A stretch of DNA of 64,000 bases from Halicephalobus mephisto (Eukaryota > Nematoda > Chromadorea > Rhabditida > Panagrolaimidae), in the NCBI GenBank assembly GCA_009193035.1, contig SWDT01000453.1:1-64000 (forward strand). The letters are read 5' to 3'. Both the position numbers and the translations under genes were made by a program. Of this stretch, positions 12,201-21,438 are shown in pieces. The notes beneath the pieces are model-generated. The model had not been told where the DNA came from and did no database searches. It saw only the letters and a program-made list of their open reading frames with translations. How positions within the stretch are numbered: position 1 is the stretch's first letter; each line of letters opens with the position of its first letter.

Positions 12201-15200
12201 AATCTCAAAAAGACTTTTTATTGAAAATTTGAAAATTTTTTGATTCTGAAAAAACTACAATTTTTTTATTTTTTACGTTTTAGAATGACTATTCAAAATT
12301 TTTTAATTTCTTTTTTTAAATTCTGAAAAAGTTTTATTCAAAAATTTTTTTAGATTTCCAAACTATTGTATTCAAAAAAATTTCCTTAGATTTTTGAACG
12401 ATTTTGAAATTTCTTTTCCTTGACCCTTAGGACATTCCCCTTCCTTGACCTTTAGGATATTTCCTTTCATTTATCCTCAGAATATTTCTCTTCATTTATC
12501 CTCAAAATATTCTTCTTCATTGACCTTTAGGATATTTCCTTTCATTGATCCTCAGAATATTTCTCTTCCTTGACCCTTAGGGCATTTCCCTTCCTTGACC
12601 TTTAGGATATTTCCTTTCTTTGATCCTCAGAATATTTCTCTTCCTTGATCCTCAAAATATTCTTCTTCATTGATATTCAAGATATTTCTCTTCCTTGACC
12701 CTTAGGACATTGCCCTTCATTTATCTTCAAAATATTCTTCTTCCTTGATCCTCAGAATATTTCCTTTCATTGATCCTCAAAATATTCTTCTTCATTGACC
12801 CTTAGGGCATTCCCTTTCATTGATCCTCAGAATATTTTCCTTCATTGATATTCAAAATATTTTTCTTCCTTGACCTTTAGGACATTTCCTCTCTTTGATT
12901 CTCAAAATATTTCTCTTCCTTGACCCTTAGGGTATTTCTCTTCGGGATCAAGACTGTACAGACCTGCGTTCAAATAGATAGATTCACGATCCAACAGTAG
13001 CATTCTTAAAAACTGCAACTACCGTATAAAATAAAATAATTTCTTAAATAACTTTAGTTTGGCGATGATTTCATTCGTAATATTTTTGGATTCTGAAAGG
13101 ATTATTGTACAAAGTAGGGAAGTTCATTGAACTTTAATCTTGGAACAATTTTGTTGAAAATTATTTTTTCTTTTTTGATCTCTAGAAGGATTATTCTTAA
13201 TTTAGAAAATGAAAATTTATTATTTTTTATTTCAAAAAGAATTTTCTTTGAATTGAAGATTTTTGACTTTTCAGGTCCTGAAAAAATTGTTTTATTTTTT
13301 AAATATTTTTTTTGTTTCGAAAAAAATTTTTAGAATTATAAAATTTTGACTTTTCTGATTTTTGGAAAATTTTTTATAAAAAACTTAATTTTTTTTTAAA
13401 TTATAAATTTTTAAATTTCTCTGGTCCCAGAAAGATTATTTTTATTTTTTAAATATTTTTTTGTTTGAAACAAATTTTTTGAATTATAAATTTTTGACTT
13501 TTCTGATTTTTGGAAAATTTTTTATAAAAAACTTAATTTTTTTAAAACTTCTCTGGTCCCAGAAAGATTATTTTTTATTTTTGTAAAAAATGGAAATTTT
13601 TAAATAATTTTTTTTTTGAATTATAAATTTTTGACTTCTCTGGTCCCAGAAAAATTGTTTTTTATTTTTGTAAAAAATTGAAATTTTTAAATAATTTTTA
13701 GTCTCAAAGCGGTCTTTTTTGAAAATTATGGATTTTCTTTTTTTAGGTCTTGAGAGAATTACTTTCAATTATTACAAAAAAAACTTTTTGGTCTCATGAT
13801 GATTTTTTTTAAAACTGTAGACTTTTAACTTTTTTTGATTTTTAAAAAATTATTTTTAGTTATTGTAAAAAATATTTTATCATTTTTTAGTTTTAAAATG
13901 ATTTTTAAAAAAGTGATTTTTTAAATTTTTTGGATTTCGAAAATATTGTTTTTAATTACTGTAAAAATTTTTTTTACTAATCTTTGGTTTCGAAACGACT
14001 TTTTTGAAATTTATCGATTTGTTTCTTTTTTTAATTCTTAAAAGGATTATTTTGTAATTTTAAAATTGTTTTTCCTTTTCAATCACCCAATTTGGAACTA
14101 ATTCTTTTTTAATCACGAAATTACGAATTCTGACAATCTTATTTCATATATGATAAAAAAAACGAAAATGGACGTTGTTATGAAATTTTCTCGACGCGAA
14201 TATCAGGGATTTCATGAAAAATACAGTAATCTGTGTATTGATTTTCTGCGATAGTTGTTATCACAAATTTCTGAAATCAGGCTTAGCTGAATGGAATGAA
14301 CATGTAAGAACCTTTGACAGTAGTTTTCGCATTATCTGATTCTAACTGAAAACAATTAATGAGAGAATTGCAATCCAACAGAAGATTGATTGTAACTGAA
14401 TATAAAAACCATACTGGGACTTTTTTAATTAGAAACAAACGTGGTCCAAATATGTTGATTACATTCAGTTATATTCAATCTTCTGTTGGATTACAATTCT
14501 CTCATCAATTGTTCTCAATTAGAATCAGATAATATGAAAATTACTATCAGAGGTTCTTACATGTTCATTCCATTCAGTTAAGCCTGATTTCAGAAACTTG
14601 TGATTATACTATCAAGGAGTTCGTCGAAGATGGGCTTCATTATTTGTTTTACAAAATGTGCAAAAATTAACAAGAAATAATTTTATTTTTTCAGTTTTAA
14701 TGGATGTAAAGAACCTCTGCTTGGAATAGAGAGACCCCCGACGGCGTCGTTTTGGCAGAGACTCGCTGGGAGGTCCTCGAGTGCCTCAGGGGACAACGGA
14801 TCTGCTTTGATAAAAATGAACATGGAAAACGGTCATTTTGACGACAGAGAAATCGACGACAGAAGTGTTTTGCATTACGAATTAGGAAGTTACGAAAAAA
14901 CAAAAACAAGTTGCTTCAGGGGTACTTTGACTTTTTCCCTCAGATACGACTTCATCCACAGGGTCCTGATGCTCCATGTTATCAGGGCCAATCATCTTTT
15001 TGGACAAGACAAAACGGATAAACCAAATCCCTATGTGAAGATGTACCTGCTACCGGAGAGGAGGAACCACTGCAAAACGAGGATAATCAAAAAATCCGCC
15101 GATCCCGAATTCAATGAAATGTTCAGTTTCGACGTCAGCTACAACGGTCTCCCGAACAGAATGCTCCAGGTAATTTCGGATTAAAGTAAAATTTTGCGGA

Positions 15201-17357
15201 AGATTCTGGAAATTTCTTGAACATAGTGAAAGATTTTAGAACTTTCGAAAATCTCACAGAAACTTCTGAAATTTTATAAAATTCGTGGAATTTTTTGGAG
15301 ATTTTTCGCTTTATTGAAGTTTTCTAGAATCTTGTAGGAATTTTTAGAACTTCCTAGAATCCCGTAGAAATTTTTGAAGGCTTCTAGGATTCTTTGAAAT
15401 TTTTGGAACTTTTAAGAATTTTCTGAAATCTTATAAAAAATTTTGGAATTTTTAAGAATCCCGCAGGAGCTTCTGAATTCTTTGAAATCTCGTAAAAATT
15501 TATAAAGGCTTCTAGAATCTCACAGGAGCTTCTGGAGTCTTTGAAATCTTTTGAAAATTTGTGAAGACTTCTAGAAGCTCCTGAAATTCTTTAAGAACTT
15601 TTGCAAATTCCTAAAATCACTCAGAGGCTTCTGAAAACTTCCAGAATCTGAAGCAACTTTTGGGAATCTTCAAAAAACTTCCACAATCTAGTGTTAACTT
15701 CTCCATCCATCTAAAATCAAAAGTTCGAAAACTAAAAATTCCTTTCGAAATAATTTCGCAACAATTTTTAAGTTCCACAACGGTATAATTATCAGTCCTT
15801 TTAGTTTACCGTATACGATTTCGACCGATTCACTCGTCACGGCTTGATCGGGAACGTCATCATGAGGGATCTCTTCGACAAGTCGGAGTTGCTCCAATGG
15901 ACGGAGTACACGATGCAGATTGTCGGAAGTCAGGAGAAAAACGACTTTGGAGACCTGTTACTGTACTTGGCCTACTCTGTCCAGAACAAGAAACTCTACA
16001 TTACGGTAGCTAAAGCCTACAACTTGAGGCCGATGGACATCACGGGGGCCAGTGATCCCTACGTCCGATGTGAGCAGATATTCCAGAGGAAAAGGATAAA
16101 GTTGAGGAAAACCTCGATTAAAAGAGCGAATCTGAATCCGGTCTATCATGAGTGCCTTGAATTCGACCTGCCTCCGAACCAGATCGACGAAACCAACTTT
16201 TTGGTTCAGGTCATGGACTGGGACCGGATCGGACGAGACGACCTCTTGGGGTGCTGTGTCCTGGGGAAAGAGTCCCCCACGAAGGAAGGCAGACAACAGT
16301 GGGAACAGGTCTTCAGCTCCATCAGGGGCTCCAACGGTTTCCAAGGGAATCAGATGGAAAACGAAATTGACGAATCTCCGGTGAGTTTTTAATCATGAAG
16401 AATGTCTTGATGTAGACTTGAGATGAGGTCCAAATTTCTCTCTAGTACTCATTAAGGTCTCTTGATTGTAAATTTGATTTAAAACAGACATGTTTTACAA
16501 TATTAGTGTAATTAAGAGGGGATAAACTCAGCATATCATAGAGCATCTCAATATTGTAGAAAAAATTTATCTATCATGTATATATCAGTATCAGAAGAAA
16601 TTCAGGTATCATAGTATATATCAGTATCATAGTACATATCAGTATTAAAATGAATTCATCTATCATAGCACATCTCAATATCATAGAATGAATTCATCTA
16701 TCATAGTACATCCTAATATCATAGAATGAATTTACCTATCATAGTACACATCAGTATCATAGCGGAAATTTAGATATCATAGTACACATCAGTATTATAC
16801 AATGGCTTCATCTATCATAGTATACATCAGTATCATAGCGGAAATTTAGATATCATAGTACATATCAGTATTAAAATGAATTCATCTATCATAGCACTCT
16901 CAATATAATAGAATGACTTCATCTATTATAATATATCTTTATATCATAGAAGAAGTTCAGGTATCATATCTCAGTATCATATATAAGATTCATGTACCAT
17001 ACAAAATCTAAGAATTCTTTATCTTTGCACGCTTGTTTCTCCCGAAATTTGACTAGTGCTTAAAAATAAGCGAATTCGTCAACTCATCAAAGATTTCGCT
17101 CATTTCATAAACTTGTTTTTTTTGTCAATTCCCACACATACTTAGGCATAAACAACCTCTCTATGATTGTCAGGCTTTCGTGACAAAATTTGACTTTTTA
17201 TTCATTTTTATTTCACTCTAAAGCGTCTTTTCAGATTCCCCGGGCAGTGGGTCAATGGCACAGTATCCTGGGAGAAGTTCCAGACGGGTTCAGGAATATT
17301 CCTAAAGCAAACAAGAAACATGTCCAGAGGCATCGACGAAGTCGCTTCAGACACTGA
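3278..17357 (+). CDS. synaptotagmin-like tandem C2 membrane protein (6 exons, 631 aa)
   Basis: Exons 3278-3812, 5044-5130, 11644-11743, 14695-15169, 15805-16380 and 17235-17357 join in frame with GT/AG ends; an in-frame TAA lies just before the ATG. Seen: a hydrophobic stretch near residues 11-34, a membrane helix at about 77-101 followed by Cys/His/Lys, a Ser/Pro-rich linker, C2A at about 316-440 and C2B at about 460-590, then the QWHSIL motif (the WHXL signature of synaptotagmin C2B) near the C terminus. In C2A two of the five usual Ca2+-binding Asp are changed (Asn in PNPYV; Gly after FTRH). C2B keeps all five (PMD, SDPYV, MDWD, RDD). Family role: membrane-anchored Ca2+/phospholipid sensors for vesicle fusion. 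Inference: Ca2+ binding mainly through C2B. Introns 2 and 3 are 6.5 and 3.0 kb of repeats. Which paralogue this is cannot be settled here; an extra upstream 5' exon is possible. Confidence 0.9.
4310..4935. repeat. three tandem units of about 230 bases, intron 1
   Basis: Each unit contains TTTTTAGTACAGTAATAAA-like sequence, TTTTCGTCACAAA and GGGACCAAAAAATATGTTTT. A related single copy is at 57890-58040. Confidence 0.7.
6080..7760. repeat. two tandem arrays in synaptotagmin intron 2
   Basis: 6080-6410: three units of about 115 bases with AAATTCGTGTTAGGACCATT. 6950-7760: about five units of 150-180 bases with TTTTTAGAATCTCCTGAAGT and TACATAAGTTTTTATATAT. Confidence 0.7.
8030..8850. repeat. ATTTCGAATTTTT array and 170-base tandem units
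   Basis: 8030-8165 repeats TTTATTTCGAATTTTT. 8400-8850 holds three units with GAGATTTTAGGAACTTTCAG and AAATCTAAGAAGTTTTTAAA. Confidence 0.6.
9250..9655 (+). repeat. inverted repeat arm 1, synaptotagmin intron 2
   Basis: The reverse complement of 15250-15715 aligns along this stretch at roughly 90% or better with one main indel. It starts at AGATGGATGGAGAAGT. Arm 2 is in intron 4. Confidence 0.8.
10748..11571. mobile_element. element with terminal inverted repeats and an internal tandem array
   Basis: Both ends carry an inverted repeat of about 45 bases starting GTAAAATACAGTAATMAG and running into GATTCTGAATCTGA. Between 11040 and 11480 is a tandem array of roughly 60-base units built on AACTTTGACTATCAACTTTG. 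It resembles a non-autonomous DNA transposon; no transposase is seen. Confidence 0.5.
11780..12240. repeat. tandem units of about 125 bases, intron 3
   Basis: Repeats of GGTCTTAGAAGTACTTTTTA with AACGATTATATTGAAAATTT and GTTCTTAGTTACTGTAT. Confidence 0.65.
12410..12960. repeat. minisatellite, about 38-base unit, intron 3
   Basis: About fourteen units alternating TTGACCCTTAGGACATT and TTGATCCTCAGAATATTTCT. Confidence 0.75.
13130..14050. repeat. degenerate tandem array, intron 3
   Basis: Units with TTCTCTGGTCCCAGAAAGAT and TTTTTGACTTTTCTGATTTT. No coding potential. Confidence 0.55.
14250..14613. mobile_element. fold-back MITE
   Basis: A near-complete 364-base palindrome: the left arm from GATAGTTGTTATCAC is mirrored by the right arm ending GTGATTATACTATC, with a small central loop. 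A related partial copy is at 17768-17946. In synaptotagmin intron 3. Confidence 0.75.
15250..15715 (-). repeat. inverted repeat arm 2, synaptotagmin intron 4
   Basis: Inverted copy of 9250-9655; it fills most of intron 4 (15170-15804). The two arms enclose exons 3 and 4. Confidence 0.8.
16540..16990. repeat. ATCATAGTACATATCAGTAT array, intron 5
   Basis: Roughly 25 short units mixing TTCATCTATCATAG and CATATCAGTATCATAG fill most of intron 5. Confidence 0.75.
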
Positions 17358-17448
17358 CAAGTCCACGGGTGAACAGTAGATTTCACAATTCGAGAGTATC
17401 TACAATTTTCCAAAGATATATTCTAATTTTTCAGTTGACATTTTTTTG

Positions 17449-17454
17449 AATAAA
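17449..17454 (+). terminator. polyadenylation signal, synaptotagmin-like gene
   Basis: AATAAA 92 bases after the stop codon. Confidence 0.5.
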
Positions 17455-17457
17455 TTT

Positions 17458-17640
17458 AAAAATCTAAGTCGATAAAATTTTCTTCTTTGACTTCTGGTCG
17501 TCCGTCTTCAGAATCCTCCAGAACTGAGTTCAGCGTGGAAGAACCTGTTTGAGAATCTTCTGATCCATCTGAGACCTTTGATAGAATGAGGCTCTTCTGA
17601 AGACTAACCTTCAATTCTGACTTCGGAATTTGAATTCGGA
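17458..17640 (-). pseudogene. relic of an amnionless C-terminal exon
   Basis: Read on the minus strand, this segment ends with EVKEENFIDLDF and a stop, nearly the same ending as the AMN last exon. The bases for FHAEF are also recognisable. Upstream, insertions and substitutions shift the frame and the FxNPxF motif is lost. No membrane or ectodomain exon lies next to it. It starts right at the 3' end of the synaptotagmin gene. I read it as a decayed duplicate of AMN exon 6. Confidence 0.6.
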
Positions 17641-17767
17641 GTTCGGGATTGATTTTGTCAGGTCGTGGATAGGGATTCCTGGTCTACATGTAGATGAGAA
17701 ATAAGTACAAAATTTGGTTTATTGAGCCGGAATCACGAGATACAAAACAACTTGGATGAAGACCATG

Positions 17768-17946
17768 TTTGTTTCCAGTTAAAAAAGTACTAATATGTTG
17801 ATTACATTCAGTTATAATCAATCTTCTGTTAGAATATAATCTTTCCATTGATTGTTCTCAGTTGGAATCAGATAACATGAAAATCGTAATCAGGAGATTT
17901 TACATGTTCATTCCATTCAGTTAAACCTGATTTCAGTTAAGCCTGT
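17768..17946. mobile_element. partial copy of the 14250 fold-back MITE
   Basis: Matches the central and right arms of the 14250-14613 element (ATATGTTGATTACATTCAGT through TTCCATTCAGTTAAACCTGA). The left arm is missing. Confidence 0.65.
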
Positions 17947-18205
17947 GTGGAGTTGGATCCTAGTTGTTGTTTTTGTTTTGTATCTTGTTCATTTGCAATA
18001 CTTTACTTTTATTCCTATGTCGCACAAAATCAAAATTTACAAACAATTTCAAACAATTGCAATGCTCTGGTTACAAATAAAGGTTCTCGTAGAAGGATTA
18101 ACAACAATTATCAGCCACGGGTACTTACCACTGTACTACCGGAGACTTTGAGAGCAAAGTTCGAAACAAACCGGGACCTCATTATTTTTGAACAAATATG
18201 TTAAT

Positions 18206-18433
18206 GTTGGATCATCGCTGGGGAATCCGGATCCGCGTGTAGATACAAATATGTGGAAATAACTTTATTGAGGCCTCAGGCACGAGATAAAACACAACTC
18301 TCTTACAATTATTGCGCAATCTCCAAATTGCCGCCAAAAAGGCAATCGTACGCCTTTCGTCGGTCCTCAGGGTATTTCCCTTTGGAATCAACGCGGTGTG
18401 GCTTCCACTCAAATAGATCGTGCACAATCCAAC
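18206..18433 (+). mobile_element. GTTGGATC-type MITE, left copy
   Basis: 228 bases beginning GTTGGATC and ending ATCCAAC, flanked by TTAAT on both sides (two bases offset on the right). An inverted copy is at 19848-20073. Related sequence occurs at 17665-17765, 12950-13000 and 56965-57545. Confidence 0.65.
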
Positions 18434-18686
18434 AGTTAATAAAAATTTTTAATTTAAAATAACAATAGGAACATTTAATAAAAGTAGTAATAAAGTAATA
18501 CTTTGGCACTAAAATTACAAGTCTCCGTATTTTGTTTTGCTTTTAACACCCCCAATAAAAGCTATTTGTGATTCAGTTGCATATATTTCAAAATTGTTTT
18601 GAATATGATTTATTTTGTTTTTTTTAACTTTGGAAAATGAATAATTTACATACATTCAAAAACCAGTATTGCTCTCTTCGCAGTGT

Positions 18687-18759
18687 GCTCCTATAGCTCA
18701 ATTGGTAGAGCGTGAGACTTTTAATCTCAAGGTCAAGGGTTCGAGCCCCTTTAGGAGCT
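18687..18759 (+). tRNA. tRNA-Lys (UUU)
   Basis: 73 bases fold as a full cloverleaf: acceptor GCTCCTA/TAGGAGC, D stem GCTC/GAGC, anticodon stem TGAGA/TCTCA with loop CTTTTAA (anticodon TTT), T stem AAGGG/CCCTT with loop TTCGAGC. A and B boxes are intact. It sits between two inverted MITE copies. Confidence 0.92.
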
Positions 18760-19090
18760 AACTTTTTCTCGAGTTTTTGAAATTAATAAAAGTTTAAATT
18801 TCAATTTAAAATTATAGTTTCGTATTTTTTTATTTCACAAAGTTTCGATTTTTTTCAAAAAATTAAATTGTGTATATCCGCAAAAACCTTCCAAGATGAA
18901 ACTTTCACTTGAATTCTGGAGCTTTTGAGTACACTTTTCCAGATTGGGAAATATATCATCGTTGAAATTGGACTTATCATCAATGACAACCATTATGTCC
19001 GCAGGTGATCCAAAATAACTTGTAACTGAGCGTATTCGATTATACCCATTTTTCTACGTGAAAACTAAAAAATGAAGAGAGTTACAATCA

Positions 19091-19577
19091 CAGTCGACTC
19101 TCGATATAACTTAATCCAAGGGACCGGACAAAAATTACGTTAAATCGAGATTCAGTTCACATTGTTTTAAAGGAAATTTTGCCGGGATTGAGAAAAAATT
19201 ACATAAAATCGAGAATTACGTTGAATTGGGAGTTGTGTTAAATCGAGATTCAGTTTACATTGTTTTTAAGAAAATTTTCTCAGGATCGAAAAAAAAATTA
19301 AGCAAAGTCGAGAGTAATGTTGAATTGAGATTCAATTTACAGTATTTTTAAAAACATTTTGTCAGAATCGAAAAAATACATAAAATCGAGGGTGATGTTA
19401 AATCTAGATTCAGTTTACATTGTTTTTAAGGAAATTTTGCCGAGATTGAGAAAAAATTAAGCAAAATTGAGAGTTGTGTTAAATCGAGATTCAGTTTACA
19501 TTATTTTTAAGAAAATTTTGTCAGGATTGAAAAAAAATACATAAAATCGAAGGCGATGTTAAATAGAAAATCGACTG
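19091..19577. mobile_element. CAGTCGA-type MITE (pogo/Tc-like ends)
   Basis: Ends CAGTCGACTCTCGATATAAC and the inverted AATCGACTG followed by TA. The interior repeats a unit on GTTAAATCGAGATTCAGTTTACATT about six times. The termini resemble Tc1/mariner-pogo non-autonomous elements; no transposase. Confidence 0.6.
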
Positions 19578-19735
19578 TATGTTCATTGTGAGTTTCATAC
19601 GTCAAATGCGCTCAATTACAATTACGAAACACCTATGTCGGTATATTGATTGACTATTGAACAAAAGCTTATGTGACATTTCTGTTCCAAGGATTTATAT
19701 TTCAATTTTAAAATTATAACCCAAAAAACATTTAT

Positions 19736-19843
19736 ATACTGTAATAAAACCCGCAAATTCTGAATCTGAAGTCAGCATCCAAGAATAGAGAAGTTAAACA
19801 TTGATTATGACTTCTGATTCGGAATTTACGGGCTTGATTACGT
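19736..19843. mobile_element. short MITE sharing ends with the 10748 element
   Basis: Inverted ends TACTGTAATAAAACCCGC and GGGCTTGATTACG, with TTCTGAATCTGAAGTCA mirrored inside. Same terminal family as 10748-11571 and the array at 35090-35890. Confidence 0.5.
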
Positions 19844-19847
19844 TTTT

Positions 19848-20073
19848 GTTGGATTGTGCACGATCTATTTGAGTGGAAGCCACACCGCGTTGGTCCCGAA
19901 GGGAAATACCCTGAGGACCAACGAAAGGCGTACGATTGTGTGTTGACGGAATTTTGAGATCGCGCAATAATTTTATAAGAGTTGTGTTTTATCTCGTGCC
20001 TGAGGCCCCAATAAAGTTATTTTCACATAGTTGTGTCTACATACGGATCCGGATTCCCCAGCGACGATCCAAC
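19848..20073 (-). mobile_element. GTTGGATC-type MITE, right copy (inverted)
   Basis: 226 bases, the inverted counterpart of 18206-18433, ending GATCCAAC and flanked by T runs. The pair encloses a tRNA-Lys gene and two other MITEs. Confidence 0.65.
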
Positions 20074-20248
20074 AGTTTTTATAAGCAGTTCTTGTTCAAT
20101 TACAACTGTAGAATTGAAACAAGTGTCATGGTACGTTTCCCAGTTTTGTATGTTCAAATCTCTTTGAGTGTGATTTATATATATATTAACATCGAAATAT
20201 GAATAGTTTACATACAATGAAAAATTAATATTGTCTGGCCCGCAGCGT

Positions 20249-20321
20249 GCTTCCATAGCTCAGTTGGTAGAGCGTGAGACTTTTAATCTCAAGGCCAAGG
20301 GTTCGAGCCCCTTTGGGAGCG
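20249..20321 (+). tRNA. tRNA-Lys (UUU), second copy
   Basis: Same cloverleaf as the copy at 18687 with one G-T wobble in the acceptor stem (GCTTCCA/TGGGAGC). Anticodon TTT. It heads the duplicated block that carries the partial AMN exon 4. Confidence 0.9.
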
Positions 20322-20365
20322 AATTTTTTTCGTTTTTGGAGGATTGATTTTACGAAAACTGATTT

Positions 20366-20652
20366 TTATTTGAACTCACGTAGTCTGATTTTTCCTTTCT
20401 GCTCAGAGACGGATTCCGTGTACCCGTAGAAGTCCCCAACCAGGCTGCCGTCGGAATCCTGGAGGTGCTGTGCTTGTGAGAAGACCTCCCTCGCAGTCTC
20501 GAGGAACGAGTCCTCCTCGAAGAAGGACCCGTCGTGGGCCACAACCCCGACCTGGTAGATAGGGACGACCGCCGTCTCGTCCACTCTCGAGATGGACACA
20601 CTCACCGACCTCCAGCGCGCCACCCCGAAACCCCTCTCCTCCATCTTCTCTG
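20366..20652 (-). pseudogene. partial copy of amnionless exon 4
   Basis: The 3' part of AMN exon 4 is repeated with about 97% identity, including the donor after GKIRL, with no stop. Homology ends abruptly at about 20653, inside the exon, so the copy lacks the Cys-rich half and an acceptor. It belongs to a duplicated block that also holds a tRNA-Lys gene. With the exon 6 relic at 17.5 kb it may be the remains of one truncated second AMN copy, or of two events. Confidence 0.7.
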
Positions 20653-20848
20653 CCAGAGTTGTCGAATCTCGGACAGTTTCAATTCTAGCTGATTTTGAAC
20701 AAATTCGAGTTCAAATTCGGGAGGTTCGAATTCTAACTAAATACTTAAATTTGAAACAATTTAGTTTGAATCAAAATTCTCAAAATCCCGAATTCAGATT
20801 CTTATGTTTGAAGTTAATTTTTTGATTTATGGACTTTAATTACTTCAA

Positions 20849-21160
20849 GCCGGCGGACGCAGAATACCACGGATCGGAATTCAGGTTCGAATCCCGGCCG
20901 GCCCGAACCCAAGGTCGTAAAGCTACCCCACCCCTCAGGAGGTTTTGGAGTGAAATGGGGGCACATTCAATGTGGAAGACAGAGTAAATCCAAGTGCTGC
21001 TGGCCCCAGCGGACCCATAAATCCCATATTTGACCCTAGGGATCAGTAGCGAGCTCGTCTTCGTCACATCCAGCAGTTTACCAGAACTTCCGGATATCTG
21101 CGGATTTGGAAAGTTCCGTCAAGCTCAATTACTGGGCTCCTTTTATCTTTATCTTTATCT
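20849..21160 (+). mobile_element. tRNA-derived SINE with (TTTATC)n tail
   Basis: A GC-rich 312-base unit has a B box (GGTTCGAATCC) near its start, a unique body, and a 3' end of TTTATC repeats. It is flanked by an 11-base direct repeat with one mismatch (AATTACTTCAA at 20838-20848; AATTAGTTCAA at 21161-21171), the hallmark of retroposition. It lies between AMN and the copied AMN exon. Confidence 0.7.
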
Positions 21161-21438
21161 AATTAGTTCAAAGGCAATTCGAAGTTTGATTTAAAAATTC
21201 GAAAATCAACAGTTGTGTTTTCTATCTTCCTCGAAATCCAGATTTCTTTATCGAGAAATATTCACAACTCGGCTGACGTCATAACAAACATGACCGAAGA
21301 TGTACAATAATGAAGAAAAATCCGCATTTAACAAATTTGTTTTCGAAAATTGTTAAAATTAAATTAATCGTAGAATTTACCGTATTTTTTTATTTTTTTA
21401 TTTTTTTATTTTTTAATAAATATGTTTTTCAAAAAAAT

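Larger units (their letters stand above)
20239..20652 (+). repeat. duplicated block, copy A (tRNA-Lys plus partial AMN exon 4)
   Basis: About 414 bases match 22976-23391 with roughly ten differences. The block spans the tRNA, its 3' flank and most of the AMN exon 4 coding sequence. Direct orientation, 2.7 kb apart. Confidence 0.85.

Noticed and set aside
12410..12960. Regular repeats resembling a CRISPR array
   Set aside because: Eukaryotic intron; units are contiguous, without unique spacers, and no cas genes are present.
15958..16344. 128-aa minus-strand ORF over the C2B exon
   Set aside because: Shadow frame of the synaptotagmin C2B exon, which has clear family motifs on the plus strand.
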